From CG2-30-36-16 sp964372115 (GTDB taxonomy: Bacteria; Bacteroidota; Ignavibacteria; Ignavibacteriales; Ignavibacteriaceae), in assembly GCA_964372115.1 (NCBI GenBank), contig CAYJPN010000008.1, positions 1 through 64,000 of the forward strand: DNA of 64,000 bases, written 5' to 3'. Shown one piece after another: positions 1 through 7,463 of this stretch (its first letter is position 1; the number at the start of each line of letters is the position of its first letter). A program made the position numbers and the translations under genes. Under the pieces are notes generated by a model, which did no database searches, was not told the origin of the DNA, and saw only the letters and a program-made list of their open reading frames with translations.

Positions 1-244
1 AGTATATGAATATTGTCATTAATATTTTATTTTTGTGTTGGTTTAAACATACAAGTGCTTCAACCCGACAGCGTTTTCGCATTCGGCATTTTCACAATTT
101 TAATGTTGGTCGTTCCGTTTCGGCTAACTTGTTCGGCTTTGTTCTACTAAATAAAATTTTTTAAATCAATAATGTTTGTGTTTCTATTCGGCATTCTTAT
201 TATGGGCTGCGGGTTAAGCACAACGCCGTTATACCGGTAACAAA
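1..244. other. AT-rich non-coding start of the accessory region, ending in a cassette-type boundary
   Basis: No open frame of note is seen. The stretch is AT-rich and contains several TTCGGC/CGGCAT words. It ends with GTTATACCGG at 228-237, just before the first gene. This 10-mer is the exact reverse complement of CCGGTATAAC at 914-923, just after that gene. The words before it (AAGCACAACGCC) resemble those before the next boundary (CATAACACGCC before GTTAGGC at 1398). I read this as the left edge of a gene cassette; the left part of the array lies outside the window. Confidence 0.5.
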
Positions 245-923
245 ATGAAAAATTTTAAATACTTTCTAGCCGTTTTTTCTTTTAGCTTCTTAAGTTTTTC
301 TCCAATTGAAAATGCTTCAAAAGTTTTAACAACAAATTGTCACCAAACATTTCACTTCTTCTTTCTTAGTCAAGGAAGTCCAACATTTTGGATTGGAGAA
401 GATTTGAGCGGTGAATGTGATTATTCAAGATTGCTTAACATAAGTATAAATGATTTATCAGTTTCGGTTTCACAGTCTGAATTGAAAGACTATAATAATT
501 GGGGAAACATCTCGGAAATTAGTTCTCTTTTTAGGACGTATGAAGAACAGTCTGTGGAATTCAAGGATAGTATTTGGCAGAATAAAGATTTTAAAATTTA
601 TACCCCTAAATATGACTCATTACTAGCAGAAGAGTTTACGGAACATATCCGTAAAGGTGGAAGTAATGCATATTCCTGGATTAAGATTAAAGGTAACGAT
701 GGAATTATACTTCCAGAAGTTGAAGGAATAAAAACAGAACTTTTGTTCAGTTACAAAACTGGTTTATATATTAATTATGAAATATCTGAAGTTCATTATT
801 TCCCTAACTCATACATTCTAATTTTTACAAAGCAACTTAGAAAAGCTGTGGGCCTAGATACGATGCACGGATTTTTTATTTTTAAAATTAAAAGAGATAC
901 ATAAATATAAAAACCGGTATAAC
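228..923. repeat. gene-specific inverted repeat pair bounding cassette 1
   Basis: GTTATACCGG (228-237) and CCGGTATAAC (914-923) are perfect reverse complements on either side of the gene at 245-904. In integron cassettes the R' core (GTTRRRY) starts a cassette and the complementary R'' core (RYYYAAC) follows its gene. GTTATAC/GTATAAC fits this arrangement apart from one non-consensus base in the core. The second cassette has a different but equally complementary pair. No integrase gene lies in the window. Confidence 0.5.
245..904 (+). CDS. hypothetical secreted protein, 219 aa (cassette gene)
   Basis: I do not recognise the family. The protein begins with a lysine, a hydrophobic stretch (residues about 5-20) and a plausible signal-peptide end, so export is likely. 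The rest is a soluble, aromatic-rich, AT-coded sequence with no catalytic motif I can name; the C-terminal part contains TMHGFFIFKI. The gene sits 7 bp after GTTATACCGG and ends 9 bp before its reverse complement, so a gene-specific inverted repeat tightly encloses it, as expected for a captured cassette. No strong Shine-Dalgarno is visible before the ATG. Codon use is more AT-rich than in the housekeeping genes at the right end of the window. It could be a lone orphan gene; function unknown. Confidence 0.6.
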   Translation: MKNFKYFLAVFSFSFLSFSPIENASKVLTTNCHQTFHFFFLSQGSPTFWIGEDLSGECDYSRLLNISINDLSVSVSQSELKDYNNWGNISEISSLFRTYEEQSVEFKDSIWQNKDFKIYTPKYDSLLAEEFTEHIRKGGSNAYSWIKIKGNDGIILPEVEGIKTELLFSYKTGLYINYEISEVHYFPNSYILIFTKQLRKAVGLDTMHGFFIFKIKRDT

Positions 924-1134
924 GTTACAAGGATTCATACCGAACCCCGAAAAAAAAGCGGGGTAAACTGCGCTGAGGTATGGCATAGCCATCACTATGT
1001 GATAATCCAGTGTCCCCGCGAAGAAACGGGGTCTATGGATGGACTAAAGCGCAAAGCGGAACAAGCTGGATAATCTGCAATTTCAATAGAATGTTTTGAG
1101 GAAGGATTAGAATTTAGTTAACAATGTATTATAG
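920..1134. repeat. structured 215-bp repeat, copy 1
   Basis: This stretch is nearly identical to 1993-2205. It starts exactly at the TAAC of the cassette-end core and contains several hairpins in a row: CCCCG/CGGGG around an A-run, ATGGC-ATA-GCCAT, ATCAC-TAT-GTGAT, and a second CCCCG/CGGGG hairpin. Differences between the copies in the two CCCCG hairpins fall in the loops. No credible protein is encoded on either strand. It could be an unusually long recombination site, a structured RNA or a small non-autonomous mobile element. Confidence 0.65.
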
Positions 1135-1288
1135 ATGTGTGCTGGCTTTTGGGTATTGTTGGCAGCAATTACCGCAAACATTATAATACTTACTCCGGCA
1201 CAACTGTTATTTTTCTTAATTTGAATATAGTTTTTTAAGAACCTAATAATTTTGATGTTTGATAAATTTTTAATTCTTTTCTGGTATA

Positions 1289-1404
1289 GGTTATCTCGAA
1301 AGAACAAAAATAACCCTTCCTTTTTGCGTATGTAAAAAGTTGAAGGAATTCTTTAAAATAAAATTGACTGCGGTGTTGTGTTTTAACATAACACGCCGTT
1401 AGGC
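1289..1404. repeat. right-hand part of the cassette repeat, copy 1, ending in GTTAGGC
   Basis: The sequence aligns with 3000-3135, sharing TCGAAAGAACAAA, TTGCGTATGT and GCGGTGTT in the same order. It carries a small hairpin (GGTTAT/ATAACC). It ends in AACACGCC-GTTAGGC (core at 1398-1404), a good match to an integron R' core. The 150 bp between 1134 and 1289 appear only in this copy. Confidence 0.5.
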
Positions 1405-1996
1405 TTTTGGTAAAAGGAATATTTATGAATAGTTGGAAATTAAATATTTTTATAGTTCCATTACTACTTCTTCTGGCTGGATGTAAACAAGAGAAAAAAA
1501 TGTTTATTGAAAACCCTAAACCAATTGATCCTAATGTATTAGTAAATAAACTGAGACAAGAAAAACTTATAGAAAAATTTAAAAATTATACCATTGTTCC
1601 CAGAGATGAATTAACGGATGTATATATATTTGCACACACAAAGTATCCCGAAGTAGAATATTATTTAGGATATGATAATAGAGGACCAGATTATTTCAGA
1701 ATGGATGATGAATCTGAGGTAGATATTTTAAAAATTCTTAAAAAAGTTAATCCTACTAATTATAAAACAGAGAATGATAATTATCTGAACGATGCATACA
1801 TTTTAATTACAGCAATGAAAAACTTAAATATTCGAAATGTTAATTCATTAGAAAGTGTTTGCTATATTACATTTAATAGCTATAAAGAACTTATTTATAT
1901 AGAAGATAATAGCAAAATTGATGAAAGACTCTCTAAAAGGCTGAATGATTTTAAGAGAATTGATAAATATTTTGTATACCAGTAAAAAAGCCTAAC
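1398..1996. repeat. gene-specific inverted repeat pair bounding cassette 2
   Basis: GTTAGGCTTTT (1398-1408) and AAAAGCCTAAC (1986-1996) are perfect 11-bp reverse complements flanking the lipoprotein gene. Both cores match the integron consensus exactly (GTTRRRY and RYYYAAC). They differ in sequence from the pair around cassette 1, so complementarity is kept per gene rather than by a shared repeat. Confidence 0.55.
1425..1985 (+). CDS. hypothetical lipoprotein, 186 aa (cassette gene)
   Basis: I chose the ATG at 1425, preceded by AAAAGGA at 1412-1418. The frame is also open from a TTG at 1407, but that lies inside the boundary repeat. The N-terminus is a clear lipoprotein signal: basic residue, hydrophobic run, then lipobox LLAGC, followed by charged residues. 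The mature part is about 165 residues, rich in Lys, Asp, Asn and Tyr, with no motif I recognise. It is probably anchored in the outer or inner membrane facing the periplasm. The stop codon abuts the downstream inverted repeat. The gene is very AT-rich. No function is assigned. Confidence 0.65.
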   Translation: MNSWKLNIFIVPLLLLLAGCKQEKKMFIENPKPIDPNVLVNKLRQEKLIEKFKNYTIVPRDELTDVYIFAHTKYPEVEYYLGYDNRGPDYFRMDDESEVDILKILKKVNPTNYKTENDNYLNDAYILITAMKNLNIRNVNSLESVCYITFNSYKELIYIEDNSKIDERLSKRLNDFKRIDKYFVYQ

Positions 1997-2205
1997 GTTA
2001 CAAGGATTCATACCGAACCCCGAAAAAAAGCGGGGTAAACTGCGCTGAGGTATGGCATAGCCATCACTATGTGATAATCCAGTGTCCCCGCAAAGAAACG
2101 GGGTCTATGGATGGACTAAGCCGCAAAGCGGAACAAGCTCGATAATCTGTAATTTCAATAGAACGTTTTAAGGAAGGATAGAATATAGTTAACAATGCAT
2201 TATAG
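1993..2205. repeat. structured 213-bp repeat, copy 2
   Basis: Second copy of 920-1134, about 1073 bp downstream and in the same orientation. It again starts at the TAAC of a cassette-end core (GCCTAAC at 1990-1996). The hairpins seen in copy 1 are kept. Similarity to copy 1 stops at about 2205, after which the toxin-antitoxin segment begins. Confidence 0.65.
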
Positions 2206-2267
2206 TGTATTTTAATATATTTTCAATTATCTTTTTGAAGACATTTTAAACAAAATAAAGCGAAAAC

Positions 2268-2555
2268 ATGAGCAAAGAAGTTTCTGATAAGATTGCAAAT
2301 TGTTTCAAAAATAAACCTGTAAAGAAGGCGTTTTTATTTGGTTCTGTTTCTCGAAACGAAGATGATGATTTGAGTGATGTGGATATCTTAGTTGAATTAG
2401 ATTATTCACAACCAATTGGTCTTGGTTTTGTAAGAATGAAATTAGAATTGGAAGACTTGTTAAAAAGAAAAGTTGATCTTCTTACAAGTAATAGTGTTTC
2501 AAAGTATATTAAACCATTTATTGATTCAGAAAAAATATTGATCTATGAGAAATAA
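2268..2555 (+). CDS. mntA: MNT-type nucleotidyltransferase, antitoxin of a HEPN/MNT pair
   Basis: A 95-residue minimal nucleotidyltransferase. The signature is present: FGS at residues 24-26 followed by SDVDILVE, giving catalytic aspartates at about D37 and D39. In characterised MntA/HepT systems the MNT protein neutralises the HEPN RNase by adding nucleotides (AMP) near its active site. The gene overlaps the next one by 11 bp (ATG inside its last codons), the usual translationally coupled layout. No clear Shine-Dalgarno precedes the ATG. The length is normal for the family. The symbol is by analogy with the characterised pair. Confidence 0.85.
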   Translation: MSKEVSDKIANCFKNKPVKKAFLFGSVSRNEDDDLSDVDILVELDYSQPIGLGFVRMKLELEDLLKRKVDLLTSNSVSKYIKPFIDSEKILIYEK

Positions 2556-2889
2556 TTTAGGCGATAAAGCACGTTTACAACATATTTATGATGCTATTCT
2601 CGAAATCGAATCGTATGTGCAAAAATCATCTTATGAAGTATTCCAATCTAATACGATGATGCAATATGCTTGCGTAAAACAATTAGAAATTATTGGTGAA
2701 GCAGCGAATCATCTTACATCTCAATTCAAAAAACTCTATTCAGAAATACAATGGCGTGAAATAATAGATCTTAGAAATTTATTGATCCACGAATATTTTG
2801 GTATTGATACTAAAATTGTGTGGGATATAATTACAATAGATATTGTTTCATTTAAGCCACAAGTCAAAGAAATAATAGAGCGATTATAA
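2545..2889 (+). CDS. hepT: HEPN domain RNase toxin (HepT-like)
   Basis: A 114-residue, all-helical HEPN protein of the DUF86 family. The catalytic RxxxxH motif is intact at R77-H82 (RNLLIH), followed by the conserved EYFGID. HEPN toxins cleave RNA and block translation unless modified by their MNT partner, here the overlapping upstream gene. Both active-site residues are present, so the toxin is probably functional. The pair lies inside the cassette region and interrupts the second repeat copy, as is common for toxin-antitoxin pairs that stabilise mobile arrays. The ATG start overlaps the antitoxin by 11 bp. Confidence 0.87.
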   Translation: MRNNLGDKARLQHIYDAILEIESYVQKSSYEVFQSNTMMQYACVKQLEIIGEAANHLTSQFKKLYSEIQWREIIDLRNLLIHEYFGIDTKIVWDIITIDIVSFKPQVKEIIERL

Positions 2890-2894
2890 AAAAG

Positions 2895-2990
2895 GACTAA
2901 CCCGCCAAACAAAATGGCTGGCAAGCTCCAAGCGACTTAACCCGGACGCTTGTATTTTCAACAGCACATTTTATAAGTGCGTTAACTCTT
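2895..2990. repeat. hairpin-rich segment after the toxin gene, possible attC-like site
   Basis: It begins with GACTAAC (2895-2901), close to an R'' core, 6 bp after the hepT stop. It contains CAAGCG...CGCTTG and GCAC...GTGC hairpins and ends near GTGCGTTAACT. The length (about 95 bp) is typical of an integron attC site. However, I find no matching GTTAGTC core upstream of mntA, so the assignment is weak. Confidence 0.3.
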
Positions 2991-2999
2991 ACAGGATGT

Positions 3000-3135
3000 T
3001 GTTATCCCGAAAGAACAAATAACCATTCCTATTTGCGTATGTGAAGTATAAGGGAATCCTTAAAATATAATTAACCGCGGTGTTTTTTTTAATAACTTGT
3101 CCGTCCGTTAGCTCGCGATTAACACGCTGTTATTC
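3000..3135. repeat. right-hand part of the cassette repeat, copy 2
   Basis: It aligns with 1289-1404 (TCCCGAAAGAACAAATAACC, TTTGCGTATGT, GCGGTGTT) and ends in TTAACACGCT-GTTATTC (3122-3135). This is the last boundary-like sequence in the window. The following SDR gene has no complementary GAATAAC after it, so the array probably ends here. Confidence 0.5.
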
Positions 3136-3182
3136 ACCCAAAGTACTTATAATATTTTTGAAATAAATAAAAGGATTTGATA

Positions 3183-3920
3183 ATGATAGTGTTAATCGTA
3201 GGAGCGAATGGCTCTACCGGGCGGCAATTAGTAAGGGAATTATTGAACCGCGGCATAAATGTTAAAATCATTGTCCGGGAGAGAGAAAAACTACCCGATT
3301 ATATAAGCGCACATCAAAACTTAACTATAATTGAAGCAAGTATTCTTCATTTGAGTGATAATGAACTGATGGATTACACAAAGGATTGTGATGCCGCCGC
3401 ATCGTGCCTGGGGCACAATCTAAATCTTAAGGGTATTTTTGGAAATCCTAAAATGCTTGTTACGGATTCCGTAAAAAAATTGTGTGCTGCGATAAAAAAG
3501 AACAACCCGGCTAAACCTTTAAAATTTGTATTAATGAATACCACTGCAAATAATAACAAGGATATAAACGAAAAGTTAACATTTACAGAGAGATTAGTTT
3601 TTTCTCTTTTACGAAATATATTGCCTCCGCAACTTGATAATGAACGTGCGGCAGATTATTTAAGAAAAGATATTGGAAACAATAATGAGATTATAGAGTG
3701 GTCTATCGTTCGACCGGATACGCTGATAAATGAAGACACGGTTTCCGAATACAGTGTATTTCCCTCGCCAATTCGGAGTCCAATCTTTGATGCCGGTAAA
3801 ACAAGTAGAATAAATGTTGGGCATTTTATCTCTGAATTAATAACAAATGATAATATTTGGGATAATTGGAAAGGAAAAATGCCGGTTATATATAATGCGG
3901 CGTATAGTCTGAGGAAGTGA
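3183..3920 (+). CDS. NAD(P)-binding SDR-family protein (NmrA-like)
   Basis: About 245 residues. The N-terminus is a Rossmann fold: beta strand VLIVGA followed by the dinucleotide motif GANGSTG (GxxGxxG), then RQLVRELLNRG and a second strand ending in VRE, which suggests NADP preference. The atypical SDR/NmrA group includes sugar epimerase-like, quinone reductase-like and regulatory NAD(P)-binding proteins; the substrate cannot be told. I chose the ATG at 3183 with AAAAGGA at 3169-3175; a TTG six bases upstream is less likely. The protein is cytoplasmic with no signal peptide. It stands alone just right of the cassette array. Confidence 0.75.
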   Translation: MIVLIVGANGSTGRQLVRELLNRGINVKIIVREREKLPDYISAHQNLTIIEASILHLSDNELMDYTKDCDAAASCLGHNLNLKGIFGNPKMLVTDSVKKLCAAIKKNNPAKPLKFVLMNTTANNNKDINEKLTFTERLVFSLLRNILPPQLDNERAADYLRKDIGNNNEIIEWSIVRPDTLINEDTVSEYSVFPSPIRSPIFDAGKTSRINVGHFISELITNDNIWDNWKGKMPVIYNAAYSLRK

Positions 3921-4252
3921 GATTAACCTTTTAATGATGTGTGAAAGAGTACAAACAGTAATTCTGATTAATGTTAAAAAATTAAATTAGCGGTTTGCTG
4001 CTTGAGATTAAATATTTCCGGGATGCAGTTTTGCCGGAAGAATACCGCGAGGAAAAAACACAATAGGTTATCATTTTTCGGAAGCTATTTCTTTCGGTGA
4101 TTTAATATCCATCGCAAGTAACTTTCATTTTGTTTTTTAGGATGGGGAAAAAATATCATATAGGCATCTTTATATTTTCCTGTTTTTTGCTAAAATTTGT
4201 CTGCGGCAAAAAAAATGATACTAATAATATTTGTAAATAAGCTTTAAATATT
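3921..4252. other. gene-free stretch of about 330 bp
   Basis: I see no credible gene, strong hairpin or repeat here. The sequence is AT-rich and must contain the promoter of the UbiA gene at 4253. The GATTAAC just after the SDR stop is a weak match to a cassette-end core but has no partner. Confidence 0.5.
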
Positions 4253-5101
4253 ATGGAAAAAATAAACGGTCTTTTTCGCTTATTAAGATTTGAGCTTCCA
4301 TTCTCAGCGGGTGTTTGCGTTGTGATGGGGCAGTTATTAGCGCTTGGCGAGTTTTCAACAATAGGTATAACCGCCGCCGGTTTTGTCTCGGTATTTTTTA
4401 TCTCAGCATCAATATTGGTTTTGAATGATTATTTTGATGTTGAAACGGATAAGATAAACGCGCCCGAAAGACCGATTCCCTCAAACCTTGTTTTGCCTTC
4501 GGAGGCTTTATTCTTTTCATCGCTTCTGTTATTTGCCGGACTTATTCTTAGTTATTTAATCAGTAATACAGTACTGATAATTTCAATCGTCTTAACCTTA
4601 GTGGGGTTTTTGTATAATCGATATTTTAAGAAGAGCGGATTGCCAGGTAATCTTATGGTTAGTTTTTCTGTCGGGATGACATTTATTTATGGCGGCGCAA
4701 CCGTCGGTTTACCGCTTAATAAAGCTGTTGTGTTTTTTTGTTTTATTGCCGCATTGATAGATTTGGGAGAAGAAATTGCCGCCGATTCCATGGACGAACA
4801 GGGAGATCGTCTTATCAACTCAAATTCGCTGGCTATCAAATACGGAAAAGAAACGGCGCTTAAAATAAGCTGGTATATTTTTCTGTTTGTTATTTTATTA
4901 ACATTTGTTCCTTTTATTATTGGTTGGTTCCCCGCCGCTTATTTAATACCGATTGCCATAATGGATATTGCTATTGGTTATTCAGCATTAAAATTAGTCG
5001 CATCGAGGGACGAGAATGGACGAAGATATATCCGCTGGATATATTTAGGCGCGACATTCGGATTAATAGTATTTCTGATCATGAGACTTGTCGGATTATG
5101 A
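4253..5101 (+). CDS. UbiA-family prenyltransferase, similar to geranylgeranylglycerol-phosphate geranylgeranyltransferase
   Basis: A 282-residue membrane protein with about eight or nine hydrophobic segments. The first prenyl-diphosphate motif is NDxxDxxxD at residues 58-66 (NDYFDVETD), followed by KINAPERPIPS. The second Asp-rich motif is at 177-185 (DSMDEQGD). The NDYFDxExDxINxPERPIPS signature is the one I associate with digeranylgeranylglyceryl phosphate synthase, which adds the second isoprenoid chain in archaeal ether lipids. Homologues occur in FCB bacteria with unproven roles. It acts in the cytoplasmic membrane with Mg2+. No other ether-lipid gene lies nearby. Alternatives are quinone or other prenyl transferases. 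Confidence 0.75.
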   Translation: MEKINGLFRLLRFELPFSAGVCVVMGQLLALGEFSTIGITAAGFVSVFFISASILVLNDYFDVETDKINAPERPIPSNLVLPSEALFFSSLLLFAGLILSYLISNTVLIISIVLTLVGFLYNRYFKKSGLPGNLMVSFSVGMTFIYGGATVGLPLNKAVVFFCFIAALIDLGEEIAADSMDEQGDRLINSNSLAIKYGKETALKISWYIFLFVILLTFVPFIIGWFPAAYLIPIAIMDIAIGYSALKLVASRDENGRRYIRWIYLGATFGLIVFLIMRLVGL

Positions 5102-5293
5102 GGCATGACGCTTAAAACTGAGCTATCAAGGTTATTAAAGAAAAAACTAAATATTTTTTATCTTTCGCAGCGCAATTAGAAATCGATTAAAGTATTTATA
5201 GGCGAAAGAGGATGTTGTTTATTTTAGTTTCAAAGTAGTGATAAGTTTTGTCAGCAAAAAAACTACGTGTAAAAATCAAACTAAAAGTATCGG

Positions 5294-5887
5294 ATGAGAG
5301 TAGAAGTTATGGATCGTTTGTATATAGATGAACAGAATTTTGATAAAATAGATTATGAAATAAGTTTGTTAAAAAAGGGAGAGTACGAAAAATGCACATT
5401 CACCAATTGTAATTTTTCTAACTCGGATATTTCCGATACAATATTCATCGATTGTAAATTTACATTATGTAATCTCAGTATGGTTAAAACCACCGGAACA
5501 ACGTTTAACAATGCAAAATTTAACGATTGCAAAATGATGGGTATTCGTTTTGATAATTGTAATAGCTTTGCTTTTTCAGTCGCTTTCGATAATTGCATAC
5601 TCAATCATTCGTCATTCTTCAGAAAAAAACTAAAAAAAACCATTTTTGAAAATTCGCAGTTGGTAGAGGTTGACTTTACTGAAAGCGATCTAACAGGTTC
5701 GGAGTTTTTAAACTGCGAATTAGAGCGGGCAGTTTTTAAGAGTACTATAATTGAAAAAGCGGATTTCCGAACTTCATACAATTTTTCAATTGATCCCGAA
5801 ATTAATCGTATAAAAAAAGCAAAGTTTTCTTTAATGGGTTTAGCTGGTCTTTTGGACAAGTACGATTTAGATATAGAAGGAAAATAA
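5294..5887 (+). CDS. pentapeptide-repeat protein
   Basis: 197 residues made largely of A/C-D/N-L/F-x-x pentapeptide units (CTFTN, CNFSN, SDISD, TIFID, CKFTL and so on), which fold into a right-handed four-sided beta helix. Such proteins include Qnr-type DNA mimics that protect gyrase, but most have no known job. The arrangement (a repeat block, a short break near residue 115, a second block, then a C-terminal tail) resembles Qnr-like proteins. No signal peptide is present. A second in-frame ATG at 5309, with GGATGAGAG upstream, may be the real start. The gene stands alone. Resistance activity should not be assumed. Confidence 0.75.
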   Translation: MRVEVMDRLYIDEQNFDKIDYEISLLKKGEYEKCTFTNCNFSNSDISDTIFIDCKFTLCNLSMVKTTGTTFNNAKFNDCKMMGIRFDNCNSFAFSVAFDNCILNHSSFFRKKLKKTIFENSQLVEVDFTESDLTGSEFLNCELERAVFKSTIIEKADFRTSYNFSIDPEINRIKKAKFSLMGLAGLLDKYDLDIEGK

Positions 5888-6139
5888 ATCCTTGCATCGG
5901 CGTCCTCTAAATATCAAGGCTGGAATATTTAAGAATTGTCATGTGGATACCGCAGCTATAAGATAAGTTTTTAAAAATGAGCTGCTCCGATATTCAAAAA
6001 TAGGTATTTGTATTAATGTGTACTTTTCTGTTCCCGGCAAATATGGCGGTGGTTAATTGTTTCTTTTTTTTTTAATTTTAAGTGTTGAGTCAATCAAAAA
6101 TATATCAAAACAACCTTAATTCTGAATAGCGAATAAATT
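5888..6139. other. non-coding DNA before the DUF4440 remnant
   Basis: No gene is visible. The DNA is AT-rich with long T-runs at 6059-6085. It may hold further unrecognisable parts of the decayed gene to the right. Confidence 0.4.
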
Positions 6140-6456
6140 AATTCGGGCAGATGGAAATTTGATGCTTTTTTCACAAAACATTTTTTTGAACAACGGAAAG
6201 TATCGGGCTACTTGTTTAGGTTATACACTCAGAGAAAAAACTATAATCAGAAAGCATGACGGGATTATCTACTTCGGAAATAAATACAGAGGATTTAAAC
6301 ACGAAGAATATTTCGGCTGAAGTATGGCTGCTGACTTACAAAGCTTTAAAAATTAAAGACGGCTGCCATGGTGTCGCAAAATCGATAAGGAGTTCTATAT
6401 TGGAGTATTCAAATGGGAACTGGCAGATATTGTTCCATCAAGTACCCTCAATATAA
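6140..6456 (+). pseudogene. decayed DUF4440/SnoaL-like (NTF2-fold) gene
   Basis: The open frame 6256-6456 encodes the end of a DUF4440-type protein: an N-terminal STSEINTEDLN, VWLLTYKAL, SIRSSILEY and the typical finish NGNWQILFHQ. The N-terminal half is missing from this frame. Just upstream in another frame (from about 6140) one reads NSGR-KFDAFF, similar to the SGR segment near the start of such proteins, which suggests one or more frameshifts. About 60 residues of an expected 120 or so are intact. A sequencing error is possible, but the AT-rich, disordered upstream DNA fits decay better. No ribosome binding site is seen before 6256. Confidence 0.5.
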
Positions 6457-6535
6457 ACTTGCTAATATCATTGTCGGATGAAAATAATTGATTAATTGAT
6501 ACGCTAATTTTTGTAAAACAGTGGAGACCAATTGT

Positions 6536-7180
6536 ATGGAAACGAAAGAACTAATAAAATTTTATCCGCCGGAAGAAGAAAGGATTAACATTATTTCGCA
6601 CGCAGCGGGGCTTTTGCTGAGTGTTGTTTGTCTTGTCTTTTTGGTGACAAGTTCAATTGCTTCCGGCGATTCCCTTTACATCATTAGCTTTTCTATTTTC
6701 GGTATAAGTATGGTTCTTCTATATGCCGCCTCTACATTATACCATAGCGCAAAAAAAGCAGAGTTGAGAAAAAAATATAAAGTTTTAGACCACGCCTCAA
6801 TTTATCTGCTCATAGCCGGAACTTATACCCCGTTTACACTCATAACTTTAAAAGGTTCAACCGGCTGGGCTCTTTTTGGTATTGTCTGGGGATTTGCACT
6901 GGCTGGAATAATTTTAAAACTTTTTTTTACCGGCAAATATAGTTTGGTTTCAACGTTCATGTACGTATTGATGGGCTGGGTTATTTTATTTGCTATACAA
7001 CCTTTGTTTAATAATTTATCTTCATCCGGTCTGTTCTGGCTTTTTGTCGGGGGAATGTCATACACAGTTGGAGCAATTTTATACAGTATAAAAAAATTAA
7101 AATTTAATCACGCCATCTTTCATGTTTTTGTATTAGGCGGAAGCGCCTGCCATTTTATAGCGGTTTATTATTTTGTTTAA
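6536..7180 (+). CDS. hemolysin III / PAQR-family membrane protein
   Basis: About 214 residues with seven hydrophobic segments. The family signatures are present: EERINIISHAAG at the start, ASTLYHS, LDHASIYLLIAGTYTPF, and the C-terminal HAIFHVFVLGGSACHF, which places the conserved His residues of the putative metal site. YqfA/HlyIII proteins sit in the cytoplasmic membrane; roles in membrane-fluidity sensing or lipid homeostasis have been proposed and haemolysis is not a general property. I chose the ATG at 6536 because GGAG at 6522-6525 is well placed as Shine-Dalgarno; a GTG at 6521 overlaps that site. The gene is single. Confidence 0.88.
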   Translation: METKELIKFYPPEEERINIISHAAGLLLSVVCLVFLVTSSIASGDSLYIISFSIFGISMVLLYAASTLYHSAKKAELRKKYKVLDHASIYLLIAGTYTPFTLITLKGSTGWALFGIVWGFALAGIILKLFFTGKYSLVSTFMYVLMGWVILFAIQPLFNNLSSSGLFWLFVGGMSYTVGAILYSIKKLKFNHAIFHVFVLGGSACHFIAVYYFV

Positions 7181-7463
7181 GTGTTAGGATTCAGTTGCTG
7201 AAATACTGTTCTAAAAGTTTTTTAAATACCAATAAACCGCTTAATTATTATCAAATATTTTCATGCCAATTTGTTTTTACCCCCGAACCTGCATAGTAAA
7301 AAGTATTAAAAGTATTTTTACTAATTTACAAAGCAAGTTTTAAGTAACTTGTTGAAGACTATCTCCGGTAAGGAATGAAGGAATTTGCAAAAATAATAAT
7401 GCGTCGACATGCTTTTCTAATAATTTTAGATATGATAAATCGGAAAATAATTGAAGGACACCT

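Noticed and set aside
1107..1307. 66-codon minus-strand frame between the cassette genes
   Set aside because: It lies mostly in the repeat, is Asn/Ile/Lys-rich as expected from AT-rich DNA, and is not kept in the second repeat copy.
1..3140. CRISPR array
   Set aside because: The repeats here are two long copies spaced by genes, not many short repeats with uniform spacers, and no cas gene is seen.
5294..5887. Calling the pentapeptide protein a quinolone resistance (Qnr) gene
   Set aside because: The fold is shared by many proteins with no link to gyrase; nothing in the sequence or context supports resistance.
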